The notes under the pieces: generated by a model | Databases searched by the model: none | The model's input: only the letters and a program-made list of their open reading frames with translations | What the model was told of the DNA's origin: nothing | In this document: positions 19,234 to 29,019 of the stretch, in pieces | Position numbering within the stretch: the stretch's first letter is position 1 | Layout: the number at the start of each line of letters is the position of its first letter | NCBI RefSeq assembly: GCF_003333305.1 | Contig: NZ_QOLD01000066.1 | Location: 29,948 to 93,947, forward strand | Length of the DNA: 64,000 bases | Source: Candidatus Colwellia aromaticivorans | GTDB taxonomy: Bacteria > Pseudomonadota > Gammaproteobacteria > Enterobacterales > Alteromonadaceae | Reading direction: 5' to 3' | Position numbers and translations under genes: made by a program

Positions 19234-20186
19234 TGGAAACATTACAATATACCTTGAGAAAACTTGTCACCGGAATCCCTTTGATATTAGGCGTAACACT
19301 TATTAGTTTTACATTGATGGTGCATTTTGGTCCCGATAAAACCTATGATCTACTTGGTAAAAATCCAACGCAAGAACAGATAACTGAAGTGCGTCATCAA
19401 CTAGGTTACGATAAAAGCTTTGTTGTACGTTATACACAATATTTGAAAGAATTAGCCACAATGAACTTCGGTTATTCTGATTCATCAGGTGAAAAAGTAT
19501 CGAGCATTTTAATTCGGACAATGCCTGTTTCTTTAGCATTAATTCTTCCGGGGTTTGTTTTGGGTAATCTTTTCGGGGTTATTTTAGCATTAATTGCCGC
19601 CTATCATCGAGGGCATTGGATCGACAAGATTATTATGGGTGTTTCTGTTATGGGCATGAGTGTCAGTTTCCTTATCGTGATTATAGCCTTTCAAGTTATA
19701 TTCTCCTCTTCTCAAGGACTTGATCTATTCCCTGTTAGAGGTTGGGATGTGTATTCATTTACAGATTATATTCACTATGTAACGGTACCTACCTTAGCAT
19801 CTATTTTCGTATCTCTGGGTTACAACACTCGGTTTTACCGGGCAGTAATTGTTGAGGAAATGGGTAGGGATCATGTACGCACAGCTAAAGCGTTTGGCGC
19901 TCACCCGATTGAGTTATTATTTAAGAGTGTTTTGAAAAATAGTTTGATTCCTATCATTACTCGAATTATGTTCTCTATTCCACTCGTTGTAATCTCAGGC
20001 AGCCTGCTTTTGGAAAGTTATTTTGGTATACCGGGTGTCGGTAAAGTCACTTATGACGCTATTCTTTCGGGCGATCAACCTATTCTTAAGGCAGTTGTTG
20101 GATTAACCGCAATCATGTTTGTTTTCACTTTGATTATCAATGATATCTTATACAAAGTTGTCGACCCGAGGATTTCTCTAAAATGA
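19233..20186 (+). CDS. dppB: Peptide ABC transporter permease, DppB/OppB type
   Basis: Inner-membrane permease of the oligopeptide importer, 317 residues and about six transmembrane helices. The N-terminal YTLRKLVTGIPLILGVTLISF and C-terminal LIINDILYKVVDPRI are typical of DppB. The EAA loop that contacts the ATPase is seen in HVRTAKAFGAHPIELLFKSV. Overlaps the next permease by 4 nt. Confidence 0.92.
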   Translation: METLQYTLRKLVTGIPLILGVTLISFTLMVHFGPDKTYDLLGKNPTQEQITEVRHQLGYDKSFVVRYTQYLKELATMNFGYSDSSGEKVSSILIRTMPVSLALILPGFVLGNLFGVILALIAAYHRGHWIDKIIMGVSVMGMSVSFLIVIIAFQVIFSSSQGLDLFPVRGWDVYSFTDYIHYVTVPTLASIFVSLGYNTRFYRAVIVEEMGRDHVRTAKAFGAHPIELLFKSVLKNSLIPIITRIMFSIPLVVISGSLLLESYFGIPGVGKVTYDAILSGDQPILKAVVGLTAIMFVFTLIINDILYKVVDPRISLK

Positions 20187-21082
20187 GTACAGTACTTGAT
20201 ACATCTACTGTTGAAAGGGTAGAAGATAAGGTAGGCGAATCGATGTGGTCAAAGGCGGCTTATAAATTTCGCCGTGACCGTACTGGCATGATGGGACTAT
20301 CTGTTGTGGCTTTCTATATGTTAATAGCACTGGGCGTCGCATTGGGACTTTGGGGGACTGAATGGTCTGATAATAATGGTCAAAAATGGGAAGGCATATC
20401 GTCGCAATACTGGTTTGGTACTAATATACTTGGCCAAGATATTTTTGAGCGAGCAATATTTTCCACTAAAACAGCCTTTGAAGTCGGATTAGTCGTAGCC
20501 GTTATTTCAACCTTGATTGGCGCTATTTTGGGGGCATTATCTGGTTTTTTCAGTAACACCTGGATTGATGAAATTATTCTTTGGGTAATGGGAGTACTCG
20601 ATTCTATTCCCTTTTATTTATTTGTAGCGGCCATAGCTTTTGCGTTAAGTGGATTTTCCTATTCAATGCATGTGGCAATGATTGCCACATTTTGGACAAC
20701 CACTTCACGGCTTGTACGGGGTGAAGTGATTAAATTAAAAAATTTTGAATTTGTTGAAGCGGCTCGTGCCGTGGGGGTTCCTCAGCATATCATAATATTT
20801 AGGCATATTTTGCCAAACACCTTCCACATATTATTAGTGCAATCTACCATCGTTTTTGTCGGTGCTATTAAATCTGAAGTGATCTTAAGTTTCTTAGGAT
20901 TGGGTGTGAAAGATGGTGTTTCATGGGGTTTGATGATCGCTGAATCAACACTTGAAGTACAGGCAGGAGAATTTGCTAACTTTTATGCAGCCTCAGCCTT
21001 ACTCTTTATACTTGTCATGGCATTTAATATGTTTTCGGATGCCTTACAAGATGCATTAGATCCAAAGAAGGTAAGCGCATGA
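20183..21082 (+). CDS. dppC: Peptide ABC transporter permease, DppC/OppC type
   Basis: Second inner-membrane permease, 299 residues, with the N-terminal KFRRDRTGMMGLSVV region typical of OppC and an EAA loop EAARAVGVPQHIIIFRHILP. Starts with ATG overlapping the dppB stop and ends overlapping dppD by 4 nt. Heterodimer with the preceding permease is expected. Confidence 0.92.
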   Translation: MSTVLDTSTVERVEDKVGESMWSKAAYKFRRDRTGMMGLSVVAFYMLIALGVALGLWGTEWSDNNGQKWEGISSQYWFGTNILGQDIFERAIFSTKTAFEVGLVVAVISTLIGAILGALSGFFSNTWIDEIILWVMGVLDSIPFYLFVAAIAFALSGFSYSMHVAMIATFWTTTSRLVRGEVIKLKNFEFVEAARAVGVPQHIIIFRHILPNTFHILLVQSTIVFVGAIKSEVILSFLGLGVKDGVSWGLMIAESTLEVQAGEFANFYAASALLFILVMAFNMFSDALQDALDPKKVSA

Positions 21083-22077
21083 GCATTCACATGAGTAGTA
21101 AAAAACCCTTGTTAAGTGTTCGTGATTTGGTTGTTGAATTTAATACTGAACGCGGTCTCGTTCGCGCTATTGATGGCATCAGTTTTGATGTGATGCCTGG
21201 CGAAACTATGGGTCTTGTAGGTGAATCTGGCTGCGGAAAATCAGTAACGTCGTTGGCCATTTTAGGCTTGATTCCATCGCCTCCTGGCAGGATAACTGCG
21301 GGTAGTATTCAACTCAATGGTCGTGAACTGGTTGGGTTGCCTGAGTCTGAATATAGAAAAATCCGTGGCAGCGAAATATCAATGATATTTCAAGAGCCCA
21401 TGACAGCATTAAATCCGGTATTTTCCATTGCAAGTCAGATGACAGATGTACTGTCACGACATCAAAAAATCCGTGGTAAACAAGCTAAAAATCGTGCCAT
21501 TGAGATGTTAGAATTGGTAGGGATTCCATCACCGGATAAGCGTATTAATGAATACCCTCACCAATTGTCAGGCGGAATGCGACAACGTGTGATGATAGCA
21601 ATGGCGCTTTCTTGTAATCCAAAGTTGTTATTAGCCGATGAGCCAACCACAGCACTGGATGTAACAATACAAGCTCAGGTAATGGAACAAATTGTAAAAT
21701 TACAGCATGAATTAGGCACAGCAGTTGTATTGGTAACACACGATTTAGGTGTTGTTGCCGAATCTTGTCAAAGAGCTTTAGTAATGTATGCGGGACGCAT
21801 TGTAGAGCAATCACCTATTATACCGCTGTTTAAAAACCCACAACATCCTTACTCAGCAGGACTGATGGCCTCAATTCCAAGAATTCGTGCAGATAAAATA
21901 GCAGAATTACCCACTATTCCAGGTACAGTGCCTGATTTGTTGCATTTGCCGAAGGGCTGTCGTTTTGCCGAACGCTGCCAATTTTCTGATGATCGTTGTC
22001 ACCAAGAACAACCGAAGAACCAAACGAAAGACAATCGTGAAGTGGCCTGTTTTCATCCTTGTGGAGAGGCATCATGA
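21079..22077 (+). CDS. dppD: Peptide ABC transporter ATP-binding protein, DppD type
   Basis: 332-residue ATPase. Walker [12 protein letters not shown] is near residue 52, the signature [15 protein letters not shown] near 157, Walker [13 protein letters not shown] near 180. The C-terminal Cys-containing segment ([14 protein letters not shown]) is the OppD/DppD extension, which in some members binds an Fe-S cluster. Overlaps its partner ATPase gene by 4 nt. Confidence 0.93.
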   Translation: MSIHMSSKKPLLSVRDLVVEFNTERGLVRAIDGISFDVMPGETMGLVGESGCGKSVTSLAILGLIPSPPGRITAGSIQLNGRELVGLPESEYRKIRGSEISMIFQEPMTALNPVFSIASQMTDVLSRHQKIRGKQAKNRAIEMLELVGIPSPDKRINEYPHQLSGGMRQRVMIAMALSCNPKLLLADEPTTALDVTIQAQVMEQIVKLQHELGTAVVLVTHDLGVVAESCQRALVMYAGRIVEQSPIIPLFKNPQHPYSAGLMASIPRIRADKIAELPTIPGTVPDLLHLPKGCRFAERCQFSDDRCHQEQPKNQTKDNREVACFHPCGEAS

Positions 22078-23054
22078 GTGTGCTATTAGAAGTCAAAAAC
22101 TTAAAAAAACATTTCCCTATTCATGGTGGATTATTTAATCGAGTGGTCAGCCAGTTAAAAGCTGTTGACGATGTCAGTTTTGTACTTGAAAAAGGCAAAA
22201 CTATGGGGCTTGTAGGTGAATCTGGCTGTGGTAAATCAACACTGGGTCGAGCGGTACTTCGTTTACATGAACCTACAGGTGGAACGGTAATACTCGATGG
22301 TATAGATATTACCAAACTTGAACCAAAAGCGCTGGTAGATGCGCGTAGAGATATGCAAATTATTTTCCAAGATCCTTATGCATCGCTTAGTCCGCGAAGA
22401 ACAATACAACAAACGCTGCTTGAGCCTCTGGAAACTCATCATATTGGCACCGCTGAATCTCGCCAACAAAAAATTGAAGAACTGCTTGAAATAGTCGGCT
22501 TAAGAAAACATGTATTGCATCGATACCCACATGAGTTCTCCGGTGGCCAACGTCAACGTATTGGTATAGCGAGAGCACTGACGCTTGAACCTAAATTCAT
22601 TGTTGCTGATGAAGCCGTATCGGCTTTAGATGTTTCAGTACAATCACAAGTATTAAATCTGATCTCAAATCTACAAAAAAAGTTAGGAATATCGTTTCTC
22701 TTTATCTCACATGATCTAGCGGTAGTTCAGCATATCAGCGATGATGTAGGTGTAATGTATCTTGGCCGGTTAGTTGAAAAAGCAACCGCGACAAGCCTTT
22801 ATAAAGAGCCAAGACATCCCTATACAAAAGCCTTATTATCAGCGATACCCACACCCGATCCAACCACCAAAAATCAACGACAAATTTTGAAAGGTGATGT
22901 ACCTTCACCACTAAATCCACCCTCTGGTTGTACTTTCAGAACTCGTTGTCCTGAAGCAATGGATATATGTGCCAAAAAAGCCCCTTTACAAGTAGAAGTA
23001 GGTAGTAAAAATGATCCACATTGGGTAGCTTGTCACTTATTTGAACTGTCATAA
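22074..23054 (+). CDS. dppF: Peptide ABC transporter ATP-binding protein, DppF type
   Basis: 326-residue ATPase, second of the pair. Walker [12 protein letters not shown], signature FSGGQRQRIGIARAL, Walker B FIVADEAVSALD, and C-terminal CTFRTRCPEAMDIC. Start set at ATG 22074, within the dppD stop codon (ATGA overlap). An earlier start at 22059 would be entirely inside dppD. Ends the transporter operon. Confidence 0.93.
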   Translation: MSVLLEVKNLKKHFPIHGGLFNRVVSQLKAVDDVSFVLEKGKTMGLVGESGCGKSTLGRAVLRLHEPTGGTVILDGIDITKLEPKALVDARRDMQIIFQDPYASLSPRRTIQQTLLEPLETHHIGTAESRQQKIEELLEIVGLRKHVLHRYPHEFSGGQRQRIGIARALTLEPKFIVADEAVSALDVSVQSQVLNLISNLQKKLGISFLFISHDLAVVQHISDDVGVMYLGRLVEKATATSLYKEPRHPYTKALLSAIPTPDPTTKNQRQILKGDVPSPLNPPSGCTFRTRCPEAMDICAKKAPLQVEVGSKNDPHWVACHLFELS

Positions 23055-23213
23055 GCTTTTCTGATATTTGGGAAACCAATGGTTTTATCTTAAATATGCA
23101 GGAGTATATAATTGATGGGGGTTTGATGGGAATTGAGCAGCGATAACAGCATTGATTATTATACAATTTGGCCTTGGTTAATAAAACGCGTCATTAAGCA
23201 TTGTTAACAGGAA

Positions 23214-23774
23214 TTATTCTTCATTATTAGCCGATTCGTCATCATTAAAAAAACTATCTGTGAAATGTTTTAATCCTTCTTGAACTAAGTCATAAGTGCT
23301 ATCAATATCCGTGGCAATTTTTCCATCAAGCACTGATAAACTTTCAAGGATATCACGTGCATCCTTAAAGCCTGTTTCTATACCACCACTAATAATCGCC
23401 ATAAATTTATCTAAAGACTCTTCGGGTGCTATATCTGTATTTTGTTGTTGAAAAGCCGGAAAAAATCCCGTTGCTAAGCTGACAATTCTTGTCGCTGTCG
23501 CTTCTGGTGATACATCAACTTGGTTGTCATAAGCGGTTTGTATTGGTTTACTTTCTTGTGTGGGATCAAGCGCTTCATTAATTGCAGCTAACGCTGTTTT
23601 ATAGAGTAAAGCCATAGGCTCATTACCCATTTTCAAGCTAACGTCCATTTGTGAACGAACAATAGCGCTATTTTGTTCTTTTTTAGCTTGAGCCTGATCA
23701 TAAACCGCATCGGTTTGTTTAGATTGTGGTGGATGTATTAATTGCGGTGTTTCATTTATATTAGTGATGGGCAT
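23214..23774 (-). CDS. DUF5610 family protein
   Basis: 186-residue protein of unknown function, with a Gln/Pro-rich N-terminus and a mostly helical body. The pattern NEPMALLYKTALAAINEAL, VSPEATATRIVSLATGFF and SGGIETGFKDARDILESL matches my recollection of DUF5610 proteins found in marine gammaproteobacteria. No signal peptide or membrane helix. Monocistronic, convergent with the transporter operon. Confidence 0.7.
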   Translation of the reverse strand: MPITNINETPQLIHPPQSKQTDAVYDQAQAKKEQNSAIVRSQMDVSLKMGNEPMALLYKTALAAINEALDPTQESKPIQTAYDNQVDVSPEATATRIVSLATGFFPAFQQQNTDIAPEESLDKFMAIISGGIETGFKDARDILESLSVLDGKIATDIDSTYDLVQEGLKHFTDSFFNDDESANNEE

Positions 23775-23852
23775 AAAGCACCTCTTTTACTAAGCTTTAG
23801 CATAACAATAGCTAACTATGCTAAAAATTGAAATTAATGGGTTTAACAAATC

Positions 23853-24115
23853 TATACCCGTGACCATTCAAAGTGCAGGTTTCAGTGGGAGAAAAAAACG
23901 ATTTAAACAAGGTGTTGATTGCGGAGAATGGTTGTTCCCTTGTCAAAATCAATAAGGCAGTGTAAATCGTTTTTAGCCCCATCGGAGAAGCACTTGAGCA
24001 ATCCCATTTTATTGTTGCGCCAAAGAAATAGGGAATACCATGATTTAATTGACGCGCCTCAAACTGAAATTGCTCAAGTACTCTGAATCGAGCACTTTGA
24101 ATGATTACGGGTATA
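23853..24115. repeat. MITE-like element with 24-bp terminal inverted repeats
   Basis: 263 bp. Left end TATACCCGTGACCATTCAAA, right end the inverse with a few mismatches. Internally it has nested palindromes (CTTGAGCAAT / ATTGCTCAAG; ACGATTTA / TAAATCGT). A 60-bp version that consists almost only of the two ends lies at 43214-43273; the 263-bp copy looks like that palindrome with about 200 bp inserted near its centre. No reading frame. Confidence 0.75.
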
Positions 24116-24170
24116 TGTAGTGTTATTAGTGTAATAATACAAAGTTTTGCTTAAAGAGGTTACCTATTAT

Positions 24171-25505
24171 TTAATCTTTCAAATGATGAAAATCTATCTC
24201 TTCAATTTTACTACCAGCATTCGCATCTAAAAACATGTCGTTATCAAACTGCTGTTCAGATTTAGCAACAACAATGCTTACCATACTATCTCCGGTAACA
24301 TTAACAGCGGTGCGAGTCATATCAAGCAATCTATCAACACCGATAATTAAGGCAATACCTTCAATAGGTAGTCCAACTTGATCTAACACCATTGCTAGCA
24401 TAATTAATCCAACACCAGGAACGCCAGCAGTACCAATAGAGGCAAGTGTTGCTGTTAGCACAACAGTTATATAATCCGCTAAGGTTAAATCTTGACTGAA
24501 AACTTGGGCGATAAAGACCGTAGCGACGCCTTGCATAATTGCTGTGCCATCCATATTAATGGTGGCACCTAATGGTACCGTAAATGAGGCTATTGAATTT
24601 TTAACGCCCATTTTTTTTGTGGCTGTTTCTAATGTAACCGGAATAGTGGCATTTGAGCTTGCGGTTGAAAATGCAAAAATAGCAGCGTCACGCATTTTTT
24701 TCAAGAATATAACAGGGCTTAAGCCAGTCAGTAATTTTAATATTACTGGGTAAGTGACTAAGGCGTGAATAAATAAAACTGCCAGTACCACTAAAAAGTA
24801 AACAATTAAATTACCAAAGGTTTCAAGTGACACTGTAGTAAATAAGGAAGCGAGTAAAGCAAATACGCCATACGGGGCTATATTCATTAAAATAGCCACT
24901 AAGCGCATGATCACTTCACTTAAGTCTTCAAACAAACTAGCTACGCGTTCACCTGCTTTTCCTGATAAAGCAATCGCAATGCCAAAGAGTAAAGCAAAAA
25001 CAATAATTTGCAGCATATTGCCTTGTGCAAACGCTTCAAAAGGATTGGTGGGGAACATTTGAATAATAACTTGCGCAAAAGATGGTGCTTCTCTGGAAGA
25101 GAAACTGGTGCTAGCAGTCATGCCTACTCCCTCACCGGGACCAACAATTATAGCGATAAATATTGCAAAAGTTATTGCTATTGCAGTCGTTATTAAATAC
25201 AAGCCTATTGCTTTACCGCCAATACGGCCTAATTTAGTTGTATCTTGTAATGAGCAAACACCACAAACAAGAGAAACAAAGACTAAAGGCACAACAAGCA
25301 TTCGTAAGCTTGCCATAAATATTTGGCCGATTATTTCAAGTACGCCATCAACTAAAAAGTTTTGTACTGACAATTCAAATAAAAATACATTAATGAGTAA
25401 ATCACGACCATTAGGCATAAGCCATTGTAAAAATGTACCAAGGGCAATACCTGAAATCATGCCGATAATAATTCTGGTGGTCAAACTGCTTTTTTTTAGT
25501 GTCAT
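24171..25505 (-). CDS. Dicarboxylate/amino acid:cation symporter (DAACS family)
   Basis: Secondary transporter for C4-dicarboxylates or acidic amino acids coupled to H+ or Na+. 444 residues with about eight helices and two re-entrant loops. The serine-rich loop AFSTASSNATIPVTLE (near residue 280), the NMDGTAIMQGVATVFIAQ motif (near 320) and the VPGVGLIMLAMVL region are the DAACS substrate and cation site signatures. Substrate cannot be fixed from sequence alone. Confidence 0.92.
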   Translation of the reverse strand: MTLKKSSLTTRIIIGMISGIALGTFLQWLMPNGRDLLINVFLFELSVQNFLVDGVLEIIGQIFMASLRMLVVPLVFVSLVCGVCSLQDTTKLGRIGGKAIGLYLITTAIAITFAIFIAIIVGPGEGVGMTASTSFSSREAPSFAQVIIQMFPTNPFEAFAQGNMLQIIVFALLFGIAIALSGKAGERVASLFEDLSEVIMRLVAILMNIAPYGVFALLASLFTTVSLETFGNLIVYFLVVLAVLFIHALVTYPVILKLLTGLSPVIFLKKMRDAAIFAFSTASSNATIPVTLETATKKMGVKNSIASFTVPLGATINMDGTAIMQGVATVFIAQVFSQDLTLADYITVVLTATLASIGTAGVPGVGLIMLAMVLDQVGLPIEGIALIIGVDRLLDMTRTAVNVTGDSMVSIVVAKSEQQFDNDMFLDANAGSKIEEIDFHHLKD

Positions 25506-25741
25506 ATGTATATAACGGATATTGTTAATATGATTATATTGGTAAGGTTAGCAATAAACTGAACGATAAAAAACAGTTTTGCTTGTTTTGCGCTAAATAT
25601 AAGAGTTTTTAGGTTAACTTCCTTGATGATTAAGCTTTTTTTTTTGAATTGAGCTATTAAGTTGTACTTTTTTGCTTTTTTTCAGTTAAGATGTTTTCTT
25701 ACGCACATTATAATTAATCAAAAGACAATAGGAATGCCCTT

Positions 25742-27337
25742 ATGGAGTTACTTCGACGCTTTAGTTTTACTCTGTTATTAATGATGTTAACCACATTAGT
25801 AGCATGTGGTGGCGGTGATGGAGGCCTTGAAGCTGATAGTGGGGGGGGGGATTTTGGTCGTGGCGGTACTATAGGTAATGGAGTGTCTATTTTACCTACC
25901 GATGTTACTTTGCCCGAGACAGAATCAGGTAAAGGGGTTATCTACGGTAAAGTATATAGTAGCGCTACGGGAACGGCTATTGAAGGTGCTGTTGTGTCGG
26001 CAGGTAGTCTAACAGCAACTAGTGATGTTGACGGTACTTATATGTTAGTTAATGTACCTTATAATGCTAGAGTTATTGTAAATACCAGTATGAATGGGTT
26101 TAGTGAACAATCTCAGGTTGTTAATTTGTCTGCTTTACAAAAGGCAGTAATTGTTGACCCTAGTTTGTTGGCTCAAGGTGTTAGTAAAATCTTTGATCCA
26201 AGCACAGATGAGGTGATCAGTTTCTTTACTGCTTCAGTTTCAATTGCTGCGGATAGTTTAGTTTATTTAGACGGCGGGGCGGAACATCCACCAGTAGGTA
26301 TGGTAACGGCAAGTTTAACAAATGTTGATGCGTCATCAGACCCTTACATTATGTCGGGTGATTTCTCTACGACAGACAATTTTTTAGAAAGCTTTGGTGC
26401 TATTTCAGTTAGTTTTATTGATGAAAGCGGCAATGAGCTTAATTTAAAAACTGGCGCTACATCAGATATCACCATTCCTTTTGCTAGTTCAACTACTCCT
26501 TTAGAGACAGCAAGAGCATTATATTCATACTCTAGCTCAACTGGGCTTTGGATGGAGAAAGGTATAGCAAATGCTTACGAAAGTGATCAGTTACAGACCG
26601 CTTATCGAGCAACAGTGGATCATTTTTCAACGTGGAATGTTGGAGAAGAGTTCAGTGGTGCTACAGAAGCGATTGTTATAGGTTGTGCTTTTGATGAGCA
26701 AGGTGCACCTTTACATGGCGCTGTTGTAAGAGCACGAGGTAATGATTATATTGGTGCTAGTACCGCTATCGTTGATGAAAGTGGTAATTTTTCTATTAGA
26801 ACAAAAGCAAGTTCTACCGTATTAATTAATATTTCAGATCAAGGTAAAATCAGTAATACTGTTGTGGTTGATACAGCTGACGGCAACACTATTTCTGAAT
26901 GTTTAAGCGTGAAAGACTTCTCAATTTCTGTGACTTTAACTTGGGGAGAAAATCCTGCCGATTTAGATACGCATTTAGTGGGGCCTGATTATCATATTTA
27001 TTACGTTGAGAAAGGATCTTTATCTGGATTCCCTTTCGCGGCATTAGATGTAGATGATACAACCAGTTATGGTCCAGAAGTATTAACTATGCTTAAACCA
27101 ACCACCAATGGTGACTATGTTTATTCTGTCTATCACTTTGCGGGCACAAGCAATATTACAGAATCGCCTACCAAAGTAGAGCTTAATTTTAATGGTGATA
27201 CTTTTGTTTTTTCTCCCCCTGAAGGGCAAGGTGTAAATAAAACTTGGAATGTGTTTAAGGTAGTTGTCGATAGCGATCTTAATGTAACAGATCTTAGGTC
27301 TCTACAAAGTTGGACTCTTAGCTCTCCAAGTCTTTAA
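25742..27337 (+). CDS. Surface lipoprotein with carboxypeptidase-regulatory-like domains and a G10 tract
   Basis: 531-residue predicted lipoprotein (lipobox LVAC, Cys22) followed by a Gly/Asp-rich linker. Residues about 60-115 (GVIYGKVYSSATGTAIEGAVV) and about 310-360 (GCAFDEQGAPLHGAVVRARG) look like carboxypeptidase-regulatory beta folds. The C-terminal part (about 400-530) with VTLTWGENPADLDTHLVGPD resembles the DUF2135/YfaP-type domain. Function unknown; probably an envelope adhesin-like or polymer-binding protein. Ten consecutive G residues at 25841-25850 encode part of the linker; one-base slippage would abolish translation of the rest, so phase variation is possible. Confidence 0.8.
   Translation: MELLRRFSFTLLLMMLTTLVACGGGDGGLEADSGGGDFGRGGTIGNGVSILPTDVTLPETESGKGVIYGKVYSSATGTAIEGAVVSAGSLTATSDVDGTYMLVNVPYNARVIVNTSMNGFSEQSQVVNLSALQKAVIVDPSLLAQGVSKIFDPSTDEVISFFTASVSIAADSLVYLDGGAEHPPVGMVTASLTNVDASSDPYIMSGDFSTTDNFLESFGAISVSFIDESGNELNLKTGATSDITIPFASSTTPLETARALYSYSSSTGLWMEKGIANAYESDQLQTAYRATVDHFSTWNVGEEFSGATEAIVIGCAFDEQGAPLHGAVVRARGNDYIGASTAIVDESGNFSIRTKASSTVLINISDQGKISNTVVVDTADGNTISECLSVKDFSISVTLTWGENPADLDTHLVGPDYHIYYVEKGSLSGFPFAALDVDDTTSYGPEVLTMLKPTTNGDYVYSVYHFAGTSNITESPTKVELNFNGDTFVFSPPEGQGVNKTWNVFKVVVDSDLNVTDLRSLQSWTLSSPSL
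25841..25850 (+). repeat. Poly-G tract (G10) inside a lipoprotein gene
   Basis: Ten consecutive G at codons 34-37 of the lipoprotein, in frame as Gly-Gly-Gly-Asp. Such a run is striking in this AT-rich sequence and is a typical substrate for slipped-strand mispairing. Confidence 0.85.
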
Positions 27338-27449
27338 TGTCTTATGTTTAGTTAAATAAATCAGTTATTAGGGAATAGTCATTGCCATTTTTCTACAAAC
27401 GGTTTTGGTTTTGTAGGTGACTGTACCTTCAGTGATTAAAGTATTACAG

Positions 27450-27478
27450 AAAGGGCTCTATTTTGAGCTTTTTTTTTG
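27450..27478 (+). terminator. Intrinsic terminator downstream of the lipoprotein gene
   Basis: GGGCTC / GAGCTT hairpin with loop TATTTT, followed by nine T residues. Sits about 110 bp after the lipoprotein stop. Confidence 0.7.
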
Positions 27479-27504
27479 TTTTTTATTAAATTAATGTCTG
27501 TAAT

Positions 27505-28611
27505 TTATTTACTCATTTCCTCTAGCAAAAACGCAGAAATATCACAGGCAACTTTCAACGTTTTAATACGGCTAATTTCACCTTGACCAGAGCTATCAGT
27601 AAAGGGTGCTATTTCCATCATATCAGCACCTGTTATTGGGTATTTCGCTGCAATAGCTCGCAATATTTGCATTGCGTCATCTGGCATTAACCCATCAGGC
27701 TCAGGTGTACCTGTTGAACTAGCAAAGCTTTCATCAATGGCATCAATATCAAAGCTGACATATAACTCATCAATGTTTTGACGTGCCAATTGCGCTAAAA
27801 TATTTTCAATCACCTTTTCAATACCTAACTCTTTAATTTCTTTAGCCCAGTGTTGTTTTACACCAAAGGTACTTTCCCAATGTTGCTTAGATTTTCCTGT
27901 TGATCGAATACCTATTTGAATTAAGTGCTCGGGTGCGGGCAAATCATCTAAAATGTGTGTACACCAAGAGCCAAAACATAAATCGATCCCTAATCGTTCA
28001 ATAAGTAAATCGGTATGAGCATCAAAATGAATGATAGCGGTACGCTTACCTTGTTTCGTTTTTGCTTGTAAATAAGCTTTAGTGAGTGGGTAGCTAACAC
28101 TGTGATCGCCACCTAATCCAAAAATACCTTTATCAGGAAATTGTGCATAAAAATCATGCAAAACATCTTCGGTAATACTTAATGGACTAACGCAGTAGTT
28201 ACTTTTATCATCTTGGTAAAGTGCTTTTCGACAATTTGCTATGGTTGCATCATTTAAATACTTGTCTGAAAGTAAATGAGGAATTACCCGAATATCACCT
28301 AAGTCAAAAACGTTTAATTTGGGATGTTGTTCTAGCAAGGTGGTGCGAATAAATAATGGCCCCCAATTAGCTCCACGTAAAATTCCGCCACCACAATCTG
28401 ATGCTATACCTAAAATAACGGCACGAGAGGCCTCTGGCAGCTTATCTAAAGAGTTTTTCCATAAAGTATCAATATTGGTAGTCTGACCAAAAATTGTTTG
28501 ATGTAACTGCTCTTTACGCTCTTTGGCGGTATTAACGGTAAAAACACCATTGCCGGGCGGACATAAGCATTGTGTTAACTTTTCTTTTAATTGTGCTGTT
28601 AATTGCGACAT
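27505..28611 (-). CDS. Arginase/agmatinase (ureohydrolase) family protein
   Basis: Mn-dependent ureohydrolase fold, 368 residues. Metal-binding motifs are present: GGDHSVSYPL (near residue 168), HFDAHTDLLIE (near 193) and SFDIDAIDESFASSTGTPEP (near 275). These place it with arginase, agmatinase and formimidoylglutamase; the substrate is not decided by the motifs I can see. An N-terminal extension of about 90 residues before the fold is somewhat long. Single gene, divergent from topA. Confidence 0.85.
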   Translation of the reverse strand: MSQLTAQLKEKLTQCLCPPGNGVFTVNTAKERKEQLHQTIFGQTTNIDTLWKNSLDKLPEASRAVILGIASDCGGGILRGANWGPLFIRTTLLEQHPKLNVFDLGDIRVIPHLLSDKYLNDATIANCRKALYQDDKSNYCVSPLSITEDVLHDFYAQFPDKGIFGLGGDHSVSYPLTKAYLQAKTKQGKRTAIIHFDAHTDLLIERLGIDLCFGSWCTHILDDLPAPEHLIQIGIRSTGKSKQHWESTFGVKQHWAKEIKELGIEKVIENILAQLARQNIDELYVSFDIDAIDESFASSTGTPEPDGLMPDDAMQILRAIAAKYPITGADMMEIAPFTDSSGQGEISRIKTLKVACDISAFLLEEMSK

Positions 28612-29019
28612 TTTGACTCTCTGTAAACGGTTTAAATAATGGTAATTAATATCATCAATTTTAATGTTTTTAGAATTTAGCTCTTATTTTTTTTGACAAA
28701 GTCGATTATGATTGCGCAGAAAATAGTGTTTTATTTTTAGGTAATCACTATGGGTAAGCATTATAGCTAAAAGCATTAACTTGTTATATATCTCAAATTG
28801 ATTCAAAAATAAATGCTTGTCAATTTGCATATTTATAGATATATCTATAAATAGGTATGCAATTGTATTTTTTAAGTGAAACAATTTTTAACGTTATTTG
28901 AGTGAGATTAAAGCGTATGCTCGCACTTTGTTAGTCAAATATTGAATGAATAAAAAAACAAAAATAAATTTATCTTCTCAACTAGATAAACCGTCGAATT
29001 AGCAGGATTATAAATTTTT
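28612..29019. other. Intergenic region between the arginase-like gene and topA
   Basis: 408 bp of AT-rich sequence that should hold the two divergent promoters. No gene, strong hairpin or repeat was recognised. Confidence 0.5.

Noticed and set aside
28684..28884. Minus-strand 66-codon frame upstream of the arginase-like gene
   Set aside because: Low-complexity AT-rich translation, no ribosome binding site or family features; more likely promoter DNA.
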